Origin: Akkermansia massiliensis
Lineage (GTDB): Bacteria > Verrucomicrobiota > Verrucomicrobiia > Verrucomicrobiales > Akkermansiaceae
DNA length: 64,000 nt
Assembly: GCF_023516715.1 (NCBI RefSeq)
Contig: NZ_JAMGSI010000002.1
Coordinates: 372,001 to 436,000 of the forward strand
Direction: 5' to 3'
A model generated the notes under the pieces. It did not search any database and was not told where the DNA came from. It worked only from the letters and a program-made list of their open reading frames with translations. This document shows positions 25,326-38,968 of the stretch, in pieces; positions within the stretch are counted from its first letter, which is position 1, and every line of letters starts with the position of its first letter. Position numbers and translations under genes: made by a program.

Positions 25326-26407
25326 GATAATCCGGATAACAGGAGCTTAAGACGGTGGTACCGCCCTTTTCTTCCGCTGCATGCCGACATCAGGGTACTG
25401 TGAAGACGCGCGCAGGGACCGAGCTTTACCGGTTCCGCACCCAGCAGGCGGCAGAACGCGCGGTCCCACTTGTTCAGTCCTGCAAAGCCGGGACCGATTT
25501 CCACGCCTTTCAACCATTTGCGGTAACGCGCCGCCAGTCCCCTGCGTTCCTCTTCATCCAGCCGCCGGAAGATTTCCTCTGCGGAGGTGACGTGAGCCAG
25601 CAGATAACGCTTCATGATATGGGCCAGCCAGCCCTGCCTGACGGCAGATTCCAGCCAGCCGATTTTTTCCCAGTAGGCCGTCACATATTCCAGACGGTCC
25701 ATGTTCATGGAGTAAAACCATCCGTCCCGGTCCCAGACGTCGGAAAGGGATCCGGCCCTTTTCCTGCGGTAAAAGTACAGTTGATCCGGAATGACTGCGA
25801 GCCGTGACGCGTGGGGAAGCGCCGTCAGCCAGAAAATGTCATCTTCCCCGCCGCGGAACCCTGGTTTCATGCGCAGGCCGTTTTCTTCAAAAAAGGAACG
25901 CCTGTACACCTTGTTCCATACCACCACGTCCATCCGGAGCCATACGGACTCACCGCTGAAACAGGATTTTTTGGCATCAGGTTCAAATCCGGGTTCCGGC
26001 GCGTGCCCGGCGTCTTCCATCACCGTGCCGTCTTCTTCGGAAAAGGAGGTATATCCGCAAGCCGCCACCTCCGCACCATGCCGCTGCGCGGTTTCCACCA
26101 GCCGGGCATACATGGAGGTATCCACGTAATCATCCGGATCCACAAAGCCGATGTATTCACCCGCCGCCGCATCCAGCCCCGCATTGCGCGCGGAAAAGGC
26201 GCCCCCGTTTTCCTGGTGAATCACCCGGATGCGGGCGTCCTTTTCAGCCCATCCGCGCAGTACGGCCGGCGTATCGTCCGTGGAGCCGTCGTTGACACAG
26301 ATGATTTCCAGGTCTTCCCAGGTCTGCCGGACCAGGCTTTCCAGGCATTCATCCAGATAAGGAGCAACGTTGTAGCAGGGTAAAATAATGGAAACAGTAC
26401 CATCCAT
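25322..26407 (-). CDS. Family 2 glycosyltransferase (GT2-3)
   Basis: A 361-residue GT-A enzyme, paralogous to its neighbours: VSIILPCYNVAPYLDECLESL, 'IICVNDGSTDDTPAVL', 'ENGGAFSARNAGLDAAAGEYIGFVDPDDYVDTSMYARLV' with the D-P-D-D metal site, and 'VAACGYTSFSEEDGTVMED'. I start at the ATG at 26407 because the family begins a few residues before V-S-I-I-L-P; an upstream ATG at 26461 would add 18 residues. It is separated from the preceding GT gene by 162 bases and overlaps the next by 4 bases. Donor and acceptor are unknown. Confidence 0.92.
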   Translation of the reverse strand: MDGTVSIILPCYNVAPYLDECLESLVRQTWEDLEIICVNDGSTDDTPAVLRGWAEKDARIRVIHQENGGAFSARNAGLDAAAGEYIGFVDPDDYVDTSMYARLVETAQRHGAEVAACGYTSFSEEDGTVMEDAGHAPEPGFEPDAKKSCFSGESVWLRMDVVVWNKVYRRSFFEENGLRMKPGFRGGEDDIFWLTALPHASRLAVIPDQLYFYRRKRAGSLSDVWDRDGWFYSMNMDRLEYVTAYWEKIGWLESAVRQGWLAHIMKRYLLAHVTSAEEIFRRLDEEERRGLAARYRKWLKGVEIGPGFAGLNKWDRAFCRLLGAEPVKLGPCARLHSTLMSACSGRKGRYHRLKLLLSGLS

Positions 26408-26569
26408 AGAGAAATCGGGAGTATCATTCAGTTTTTCATGGGAAAAACCAGCGGAAACCATGATTCATGATGCCCGCGCCTTTTCCCGCAACGGCTACCT
26501 TACTTCAACACAGGCGTTCCCGCAAGCCCCAACGATGCGCAGAATGTTAAGAACCAGTCCGCCGGGAAG

Positions 26570-27658
26570 CTATTTCCCACCGCCGCAAGAGGAAAGCTTC
26601 CCTTTAAGCCTGTAGTAACGTCCCCGCCGTCCGCGGCAGCGGGAGAGAAGCTTCCACCACGCACGGGACAGGAAGCCGGGATGTTCCGGCGGAGAAGCCA
26701 GCATCCGGCATAGCTCAAAGTCCCATTTGCCGAGAGTCCGGAACGCTTCCGCTTCCCCCGCCAGGGCAAACCATTCCCGGCATTTGCCGCGCAGGCGCCC
26801 CCATTCCTCCTCACTCAACTGCGGCAGGGGCTGCCCCGGATTCAGCAGCCGGACCAGAAGATAATGCCTCAGAGCCCGGAGTACCCAGCCGCGCTCCAGG
26901 CCGGATTCCAGCCAGCCGCATTTTTTCCAATACTCCGTAGCATGCAGCAGCCGTTCCGCCACCAGCAGGAGGGGACGTTCCTGCGCTTCCAGCATCTGGG
27001 AGACGGAGCCGTGCCTCTGGCGGCGGTACCAATACAAGCGGTCCGGTATCACAGCCAGGCACGTGGCATGGGCCAGCACCATCAGCCAGAGGACGTCGTC
27101 CTCCATGGATCTGAAAGAAGTTTCAAAACGGAGACCGTGCCGGTCCAGAAAATCTCTCCGGTACAGCTTGTTGCATGTCACCACGTCCATCCGCTCCCAG
27201 ACGGAGTTCGTTCGCATCACGTCTGACTGCACCCCCTTGTCCACGCCCGGAGCCGGAGACCAGCTCAGTTCCTCCAGCACGGAGCCGTCTCCGTCGGAAA
27301 AGCTGGTGTAGCCGCAGGCTGTCACATCAGCGCCATGCCTGCGGGCTTCCTCCACCAGGCGGGCAAACATGGAAGGTTCCACATAGTCGTCCGGATCCAC
27401 AAAACCCACGTATTCACCTCCGGCCATATCCATTCCGAGGTTCCGCGCCAACGCCTGCCCTCCGTTTTCACGGTGAATGACGCGGATGCGGTCCTCCTTT
27501 TCCGCCCATGCGTCCAAAAGAGCCGGGGTCACGTCCGTAGAACCGTCATTCACGCAGATGATTTCAATATTCCGCAAGCTCTGGTTCACCAGGCTGTCCA
27601 GGCAGGCCTCCACATACGGGGCCACATTGTAACACGGAACAATAATGGAAACGGACAT
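26570..27658 (-). CDS. Family 2 glycosyltransferase (GT2-2)
   Basis: A 362-residue GT-A enzyme with VSIIVPCYNVAPYVEACLDSL, 'IICVNDGSTDVTPALLDAW', 'NGGQALARNLGMDMAGGEYVGFVDPDDYVEPSMFARLV' and 'VTACGYTSFSDGDGSVLEE'. The C-terminal half shares blocks such as 'MVLAHATCLAVIPDRLYWYRRQRHGS' and 'YWKKCGWLESGLERGWVL' with the neighbouring GT2-1, which shows recent tandem duplication of the pair. Its start is 6 bases after the GT2-1 stop. Role: one step in assembly of a surface or capsular glycan, inferred from the array. Confidence 0.92.
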   Translation of the reverse strand: MSVSIIVPCYNVAPYVEACLDSLVNQSLRNIEIICVNDGSTDVTPALLDAWAEKEDRIRVIHRENGGQALARNLGMDMAGGEYVGFVDPDDYVEPSMFARLVEEARRHGADVTACGYTSFSDGDGSVLEELSWSPAPGVDKGVQSDVMRTNSVWERMDVVTCNKLYRRDFLDRHGLRFETSFRSMEDDVLWLMVLAHATCLAVIPDRLYWYRRQRHGSVSQMLEAQERPLLLVAERLLHATEYWKKCGWLESGLERGWVLRALRHYLLVRLLNPGQPLPQLSEEEWGRLRGKCREWFALAGEAEAFRTLGKWDFELCRMLASPPEHPGFLSRAWWKLLSRCRGRRGRYYRLKGKLSSCGGGK

Positions 27659-27664
27659 GGTGCA

Positions 27665-28765
27665 TCAGCTATGGGTTTTACCTCCGCAGGAAGCCAGAAG
27701 CAGACGGAGAGCGTAATAGCGACCGCGGCGCCCTTTGCGGAGGGAAAGGCGTTTCCACAAGATGCGGGACAGCAAGCCGGGACGTTCCGCAGGTCGTTCC
27801 AGCAGGCGGCAAAAAGCTGTTTCCCATTTGTCAAGACCCTGCAACCGCTCCGTGCCTTCTACCAGGGAGAACCATTCCCGGAACTGGCCGTGCAGCTGCG
27901 CCCATTCCCCCGCAGTCAGACGTGGGAGCGGCTTGTGCGCAGGCACCAGATGGACAAGCAGGTAGTACCAGAGGGCATGCAGAACCCAGCCGCGCTCCAG
28001 GCCGGATTCCAGCCAGCCGCATTTTTTCCAGTAAGCGGTGGCATGGAGAAGACGGTCCGCAACGAGGGGCAACGGGCACCCCTTCTCCTCCCATGCCAGG
28101 GAGATGGCGCCCTTCCTCTGGCGGCGGTACCAGTATAATTGATCCGGAATCACAGCCAGCCGGGTAGCGTGGGCCAGCACCATCAGCCAGAAGGCATCGT
28201 CCTCCCCCTGCCGGAAGCGGGGCTCAAAGCGGAGGCCGTTCCTTTCCAGGAATTCCCTCTTGTAAAGCTTGTTCCATGCCACGGCGGCCATCCTTCTCCA
28301 TACGGCATTTTCCTGAAAAACGCATGCCTGTACATTCTCTTCCACTCCTTCTTCCGGTGACAGGCTCCATTTTTCCAGTATGGAACCGTCACGGTCGGAA
28401 AAACCGGTATAGCCGCAGGCCGTCACATCCGCATCACTCCTGCGGGCTTTTTCCAGCAGGCGGCCATACATGGAGTGTTCCACGTAATCATCCGGGTCCA
28501 CAAAGCCGATATATTCCCCGCCAGCCAGGGCCATGCCGGTATTGCGCGCCGCAGAAAGGCCGCCGTTTTCCCGGTCCACCACCCGGATGCGGCCATCCCT
28601 TTCAGCCCATGCGCGCAGGATGGCTGGGGTATCGTCCCCGGAACCGTCATTCACGCTAATGATCTCAAGGTCCCCCAGCGTCTGGAGAGTTAGGCTTTCC
28701 ATGCATTTATCCAGATAAGGAGCTACATTATAACAGGGGACGATGATGGAAACAGCCGCGCTCAT
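27665..28765 (-). CDS. Family 2 glycosyltransferase (GT2-1, first of the array)
   Basis: A 366-residue GT-A enzyme: VSIIVPCYNVAPYLDKCMESL, 'IISVNDGSGDDTPAILRAW', 'NGGLSAARNTGMALAGGEYIGFVDPDDYVEHSMYGRLL', 'VTACGYTGFSDRDGSILEK'. The C-terminal half ('GEDDAFWLMVLAHATRLAVI', 'YWKKCGWLESGLERGWVLHAL') closely matches GT2-2. As the first gene of the minus-strand unit it faces the two GT8 genes across a 557-base region. Donor and acceptor are not readable. Confidence 0.92.
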   Translation of the reverse strand: MSAAVSIIVPCYNVAPYLDKCMESLTLQTLGDLEIISVNDGSGDDTPAILRAWAERDGRIRVVDRENGGLSAARNTGMALAGGEYIGFVDPDDYVEHSMYGRLLEKARRSDADVTACGYTGFSDRDGSILEKWSLSPEEGVEENVQACVFQENAVWRRMAAVAWNKLYKREFLERNGLRFEPRFRQGEDDAFWLMVLAHATRLAVIPDQLYWYRRQRKGAISLAWEEKGCPLPLVADRLLHATAYWKKCGWLESGLERGWVLHALWYYLLVHLVPAHKPLPRLTAGEWAQLHGQFREWFSLVEGTERLQGLDKWETAFCRLLERPAERPGLLSRILWKRLSLRKGRRGRYYALRLLLASCGGKTHS

Positions 28766-29322
28766 ACCAAGAAAACCCTATGTAAACGGATTTCAAATCC
28801 GGGGTCAAGGGCCGATTTTCATACCAAGGAGCTTACGTTGCGTGGCCCTTCCTCGAGGGGAAACCGTTTTCCCCCGGAAAAAGCCTTCCGGAATTACGCA
28901 ACGGAAACCTGGACCGCGGCAAGCCTCTCAGCCGTTGAAATGCATGCATTCCGTCAGGACGCACTGGCTTTCAGGAAAGAGAGTTCGCTGCCTCCCGGTT
29001 TGGCTTCCGGAAGCCGCAAGCGTTTACGGCGCTCCAAACGGTACGGGAATCATTCCATATTAATCCATGACGGATTTGAAATTCGTATGATGCCCAAACA
29101 AAATATGAGCGTTTTCACCGCCGGGAATGTCCCATGCAGAGAATAACGGAACGCCGGAACAGGGATGCCCGTTTTCCCTGTTTCAACAGCTCTTCCGGTA
29201 TTCATCTCCGCCATGAAAAACAAGACCTTTCTCCCAACTACCTTTATACCGGAATTCCCGGCAGGCACCGGAAACGCTTTCAGCTTTTCCCATTCTTCTT
29301 CATGACCTGTTGAATTCCTTTT
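28766..29322. other. Divergent intergenic region between GT2 and GT8 genes (no gene)
   Basis: 557 bases without a credible coding frame. It holds CGGATTTCAAATCCG (28787-28801), CAAGGGCC and GGCCCTT arms 30 bases apart (28806-28813, 28844-28850), CGGATTTGAAATTCG (29071-29085) and an AACAGGGA/TCCCTGTT hairpin (29158-29182). Promoters for both glycosyltransferase units must lie here, but I see no convincing -35/-10 pair. Confidence 0.5.
28787..28801. promoter_or_regulatory. CGGATT-N3-AATCCG palindrome 3
   Basis: CGGATTTCAAATCCG, 21 bases upstream of the GT2-1 start codon. It has the same outer hexamers as the two palindromes next to cstA. A near-copy in the opposite orientation, CGGATTTGAAATTCG, is at 29071-29085. 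Confidence 0.45.
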
Positions 29323-30411
29323 ATGCCGACTATCTCTCCCTTATCCGGCATGGCGGAACCTCCCGTTTCCGTCATGTTCGCCGTCACTTCCTCCTGGCTC
29401 ATCCCGCTGGCCGTGGCGATACGCTCCCTTTGCGTGCATTCCGATCCGCGGCGGAATTATGAACTCCATATCGTTCATCATGGATTGGAGGAAGAGCAGA
29501 TGAAGGAACTGGGAAAAGCCGTTTCCAGCTATCCCCGCGTCTCGCTGGGGTTTTGCAGGCTTCCGGAGAGGCTGCTTCGCATTCTGCAGCACAGGGATTG
29601 CGGACGGTTCTCCCCCCTCACATATGGACGCCTGCTGGCCGCCGCCCTGTTCCCCCGGCACGACAGGGTGGTTTACCTGGACGTGGACGTGCTGCTGAAT
29701 GGAGACGTGGCCGAACTTTACGATGCGGACCTGCACGGCGCGCCGATAGGCGCCGTCCGGGACTGCGCCGTCCTGCAAAGCATCAGTACGGGCCGCCTTC
29801 CCGACCATCTGGAATACATCAGCGGCATGGGGGTAACGAATCCGCGCCTGTACTGCAATACCGGGGTCATGGTCATGGACCTGGTCCAGATGAGGGAGCA
29901 GGAAACGGAAGACAGGCTGCTGAGGCTGCTTGAGGCCCATCCGGATTCCTTTCCGTACGTGGACCAGGACATTATCAACATTGTCTTTCACGGCCGCATT
30001 GCTCCGCTGCCCCTCCGCTGGAATTACCACTTCCAGTTTGAGCTGCACCATGCGGGAATGGCGGACCTCATCTCCGGCACCGAGTTTGAAGAAGCTCCGG
30101 CCCTGTTTGAAAGCCGTTCCTGGAAGCTTTTCCACCTGGTGGGTGATTACAAGCCGTGGCTGCCGCCGGATATGGAAAAAATCTACCACCGCCTGTATCT
30201 CGCCCTCTGGTGGCCCCTTGCCCGGCAAACTCCGGCTTTCCGCAGGGAGCTGCGCGCCCTGTACCGGCAATTCACGCGCGCCTTCCGTTCCCGGCTGCGC
30301 CACCACCAATGGAGCCTCCCCGTCTCTCCGGGCCGGAATTTCCGGAAACGCCGGGAGAAAATCAAAACCCTTCAACGCCAACTGGCCGTGTTTGACGGCT
30401 CATGGCCCTGA
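29323..30411 (+). CDS. Family 8 glycosyltransferase
   Basis: A 362-residue GT8 (LPS/glycogenin-type) enzyme using a nucleotide sugar with retention of configuration. Features: 'VMFAVTSSWLIPLAVAIRSL' start strand, 'FSPLTYGRLLAAALFPRHDRVVYLDVDVLLNGDVAELYDADL' with the metal-binding D-V-D, 'YCNTGVMVMDLVQMR', 'DQDIINIVFHGRIAPLPLRWNYHFQ' and 'WKLFHLVGDYKPW' near the C-terminus with the family His. The tail is basic (RKRREKIKTLQRQL). ATG at 29323; an alternative at 29350 would remove 9 residues. It is followed 22 bases later by a frameshifted paralogue. Likely role: sugar addition to surface glycan. Confidence 0.9.
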   Translation: MPTISPLSGMAEPPVSVMFAVTSSWLIPLAVAIRSLCVHSDPRRNYELHIVHHGLEEEQMKELGKAVSSYPRVSLGFCRLPERLLRILQHRDCGRFSPLTYGRLLAAALFPRHDRVVYLDVDVLLNGDVAELYDADLHGAPIGAVRDCAVLQSISTGRLPDHLEYISGMGVTNPRLYCNTGVMVMDLVQMREQETEDRLLRLLEAHPDSFPYVDQDIINIVFHGRIAPLPLRWNYHFQFELHHAGMADLISGTEFEEAPALFESRSWKLFHLVGDYKPWLPPDMEKIYHRLYLALWWPLARQTPAFRRELRALYRQFTRAFRSRLRHHQWSLPVSPGRNFRKRREKIKTLQRQLAVFDGSWP

Positions 30412-30433
30412 TTCCATCCCATCCTTTAACATC

Positions 30434-31536
30434 ATGCCCTCCTCCCTTTCCGCCGCACCGCCCACAGCCTTCCATGCTGCCGCTGCGCCTCCTGCCATAG
30501 ACGTCATGTTTGCCGTCACCTCCGCCTGGACCGTGTGCCTGGCCGTCACCCTGCATTCCCTGGCACGCCATTCCAACCCGGAACGGAACTACAGGCTGTG
30601 GGTGGTCCATGACGGGCTGGAAGAAGAAAACATGCAGGAACTGGACAAGGCCGTTTCCGGTTATCCGAACGCAGCCCTTCAGTTCATGACCATTCCCGGC
30701 AAGCTGGAACAGATGCTGCGCCGGAGGGACGTGAAACGCTTTTCCGCCCTGGCCTACGCGCGCCTGCTGGCACCCAGCCTGTTCCCCCGGCATTCCCGGA
30801 TTGTCTATCTGGATGCGGATACGGTCCTGTATGCGGACGTAGCGGAGCTTTACGATACGGACCTCTGCGGGGCGGCCGTGGGCGCCGTACGGGATACGGG
30901 GCGGTGCTGAGCAGCCTGGTAGCGGGGTATCCGCGGCGCCAGCTCCGGAAACTTCAACCTTTGGGCCTGCACGATCCCTTCCACTATTTCAACTCCGGCG
31001 TGCTGGTCCTGGACCTGGACCGAATGAGGGAGGAGGATGCGGAAGTCCGCCTGCTCCACGTCATTGAAGAACACAATGAGCTCCTGGAACATCCGGACCA
31101 GGACGCGCTGAATATCGTCTTCCACCGGCAGATTTTTCCGCTGCCTGTTGAATGGAACTACCATTTCCAATTTGAACTGGGGAAAAACGGACTGGAAGAG
31201 TCCTGCGCAGGCACGGAATTCGCCGGGGTTTCCAACATCCACGCCACCTGCTCCTGGAAGCTTTTCCACATGATCGGCTCCAAAAAGCCCTGGCTGTTCC
31301 CGGAAAAATCAGAGGAATACATCGTGTCTGCGGCCGTCTGGTGGAAGCCGGCCATGGAAACGGCCTCCCTTCGGCCCCATCTGTCCCAATTGCTGGAGGA
31401 ATTCACGCAATGGACGCGACGGCAATTGCGCCACAATCAATGGCACCTGCCGTTCTCCTTCGGGAACGGCTTCCGGAAACGCAAGGCCAGAATCAACCTG
31501 CTGAAACGCCTGCTGCGCGTCTTTGAAGGCGTATAG
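30434..31536 (+). pseudogene. Family 8 glycosyltransferase, frameshifted
   Basis: A second GT8 gene, paralogous to its neighbour. The first part (30434-30910) runs 'DVMFAVTSAWTVCLAVTLHSL' to 'RIVYLDADTVLYADVAELYDTDLCGAAVGAVRDTG' and then stops early. The remaining two thirds continue in another frame from about 30900 to 31536: 'DPFHYFNSGVLVLDLDRMRE', 'DQDALNIVFHRQIFPLPVEWNYHFQFEL', 'SWKLFHMIGSKKPWLFPE'. The junction is a GGGG run at 30898-30901. Five (or two) G would restore the frame and join RD-T(G)-AVL, matching the paralogue's RDCAVL. All later motifs are intact, so the lesion is recent, phase-variable or a sequence error. Confidence 0.85.
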
Positions 31537-31581
31537 CCCCGCCGGCGGCAACAGGCGTTCGAGAAGAGCCGCAGTCTCCAA

Positions 31582-36753
<5,172 letters not shown>

Positions 36754-36758
<5 letters not shown>

Positions 36759-36778
36759 GTCTCATGAAAAGACATGTT
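36754..36778 (-). promoter_or_regulatory. Hairpin sequestering the porin start codon
   Basis: AACATGTC and GACATGTT form a perfect 8-base stem with a 9-base loop. The porin ATG (36756-36758) is in the 3' arm of the mRNA hairpin, so translation would need unwinding. An RNA thermometer or sRNA/ribosome-coupled switch is possible. Confidence 0.45.
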
Positions 36779-36845
36779 CCGGACCGCTACGTGTTGAAGG
36801 TATGCCGGAGGATGCCACGCATGCGGCCCAATGCTCCGGACCGGG

Positions 36846-38933
36846 TTAATGCGGCGTGTGGGGCTCCAGCATCTGCTGGCGTTCCCGTTCCTTGTCCTTG
36901 GCCAAGCGGCGGGCCTCCTTGGTCAGGTACTGCTGCAAACGGAAGGCTTTCTGGCCCTTTTTCCGAACGACGTGCTCGGAAGTGCCGTCAGGCAAAATAT
37001 TGCAGGCCTGCACGTTGTCCCTGAAACAGGCGTCCAGGATGGATTTGAGGCGGCGCGCCAGCTTCCCGTTGGTGACGGGCACCATGAGCTCCACCCTCTT
37101 GTCCAGATTGCGGGTCATCCAGTCCGCGCTGGCAATGAAGAGCTGGTGGTTGCCGCCGTGGTGGAAGAAGAAGATGCGCGCGTGCTCCAGATAGCGGTCC
37201 ACAATGCTGACCACGCGGATCACCTTGCCGTTGGGCCGGGGGCCCGTTTTCAGGCAGCAGATGCCGCGCACGTTCAGTTCAATGTCCACCCCGGCGTCCG
37301 CGGCCCTGTACAGGGCGTCAATGATTTCCACATCCTGAAGGCTGTTCATCTTGGCGGAGATGCGGGCCGGTTCCCCCTGCCGTGCGCGCTCCGCCTCCCC
37401 TTCAATGAGTTCAATGAGGCGAGCCTTCATCAGCACCGGCGAGGGGTACAGCTTGCGGAAGCGCATGAGCTTGGTGCGTCCCGTTACGGAGTTGAAGAAC
37501 TGGGAGGCATCCGCCCCCAATTGGTCGTCACAGGTGAGGTAGGAGATGTCCGTGTAAATCTTGGCGGTTGTTTCATTGTAGTTCCCCGTGCCGAAGTGGC
37601 AGTAACGCCGCAGCATGCCCTGCTCCCGGCGCACCACCAGGCATATCTTGGCATGGGTTTTCAGGCCCTTGACGCCGTAGACCACCTGCACGCCGGAACG
37701 CTGCAGTTCCTCCGCCTTTTCCAGGTTGCGGGCTTCGTCAAACCGGGCTTTCAGTTCCACCAGCGCCGTCACTTGCTTGCCGCTTTCCGCCGCCTTTTTC
37801 AAGGCGGCTACGATGCGGGAGTTTTTGGCGGTCCGGTACAGGACCTGCTTGATGGCGATGACGTCCGGGTCTTCCGCGGCTTCCTCCACCAGGCGCAGGA
37901 CGGGTTCAAAGCTTTCATAGGGATGGTTGAGCAGGATGTCTCCGTTGGCGATGTTTTCAAAGATGCTGACGGCAGGGTCCACGGAGGGTGACGGCTGCGG
38001 GGACCATTGCTCCACTTTCAATTGGTCATTGCCGGGGGCAAAGGCCATTTCCATGAAGTCGGAAAGCATCAGGGGGCCCTTGAGGTCATACGTTTCCTCC
38101 TTCCCCGCGCCGACGATCTGCATGATCCTGTCATGCAGGGGGACGGGAGCGGAGGATTCTATTTCCAGCCTCACGCATTCGGAGAATTTGCGGGCCACCA
38201 GCACTTCCTCCATTTCATCCGCCAGGTCCAGGGCGTCCTCCTCCTGCACGGCAATGTCCCCATTGCGCGTGACGCGGAATACCGCGGCGGAGAGAACGGT
38301 TTCACCGGGGAAAACGGTGCCGATGCATTCCCGGACCAGGTCCTCCAGCATCACGTAGCGTTCCGTTTCCGCGGAAGGGACGGGCACGCGCCGCGGCAGG
38401 CCGTCCGGCAGGGCCACCACGCTGGCGCGGACCTCCCCGGTTTCATTGTCCCGCAGTTCCACGCCCATCAGCAGCTTGAGGGACGGCAGCGCGGGAGCCT
38501 CCGGCGCATCCATGTCCAGCGGCGTCAGCAGCGGGAATATCTGGTTGTTGAAGTATTGCTCCAGCGTCAGCTTCTGGGAAGTGCTGAGGTCCTCCATGGC
38601 CAGCGGATTGATGCCGTTGATTTCCATCCACGGCAGGATTTCTTCATGAAACAGGCGGTACTGGTCCTCAATCATGCGGCCCACGCGGGTGCGGATGTCC
38701 TTGAGCTGGCGGGTTGGGGTCAGCCCGGAAATGTCCTTCACGCGGGAGCCGGAATGCCGCAGCATCTGGAGGCCGCCCACGCGCACCATGAAGAACTCGT
38801 CCAGGTTGGAGGCGGTAATAGCCAGGAACTTCAGGCGTTCCAGCAGGGGAAGGTCCGTTCTCACGGCCTGGTCCAGCACGCGCTGGTTGAATTCCAGCCA
38901 GGAGAGCTCTCTGTTGATGTATTCGTTAGACAT
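36846..38933 (-). CDS. ppk1: Polyphosphate kinase 1
   Basis: Reversibly polymerises the gamma-phosphate of ATP into inorganic polyphosphate. The 695-residue protein has the four PPK1 domains: N-terminal 'INRELSWLEFNQRVLDQA', 'FLAITASNLDEFFMVRVGGL', the catalytic 'GLKTHAKICLVVRREQGMLRRYCHFGTGNYNE' with the phosphorylated His in T-H-A-K, and the second phospholipase-D-like site 'IFFFHHGGNHQLFIASADWMTRNLDKRVELMVP'. Length is normal. It starts 35 bases after the Ppx-like gene stop and is followed by the porin, forming a phosphate-related unit with coordinated expression likely. Confidence 0.96.
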   Translation of the reverse strand: MSNEYINRELSWLEFNQRVLDQAVRTDLPLLERLKFLAITASNLDEFFMVRVGGLQMLRHSGSRVKDISGLTPTRQLKDIRTRVGRMIEDQYRLFHEEILPWMEINGINPLAMEDLSTSQKLTLEQYFNNQIFPLLTPLDMDAPEAPALPSLKLLMGVELRDNETGEVRASVVALPDGLPRRVPVPSAETERYVMLEDLVRECIGTVFPGETVLSAAVFRVTRNGDIAVQEEDALDLADEMEEVLVARKFSECVRLEIESSAPVPLHDRIMQIVGAGKEETYDLKGPLMLSDFMEMAFAPGNDQLKVEQWSPQPSPSVDPAVSIFENIANGDILLNHPYESFEPVLRLVEEAAEDPDVIAIKQVLYRTAKNSRIVAALKKAAESGKQVTALVELKARFDEARNLEKAEELQRSGVQVVYGVKGLKTHAKICLVVRREQGMLRRYCHFGTGNYNETTAKIYTDISYLTCDDQLGADASQFFNSVTGRTKLMRFRKLYPSPVLMKARLIELIEGEAERARQGEPARISAKMNSLQDVEIIDALYRAADAGVDIELNVRGICCLKTGPRPNGKVIRVVSIVDRYLEHARIFFFHHGGNHQLFIASADWMTRNLDKRVELMVPVTNGKLARRLKSILDACFRDNVQACNILPDGTSEHVVRKKGQKAFRLQQYLTKEARRLAKDKERERQQMLEPHTPH

Positions 38934-38968
38934 GGAGAAAATAAGGGATGGAAGTTTCTTGAATCAGC

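Noticed and set aside
28743-29063. 106-codon open frame in the GT2/GT8 gap
   Set aside because: Overlaps the GT2-1 start, has no ribosome binding site and no protein-like pattern.
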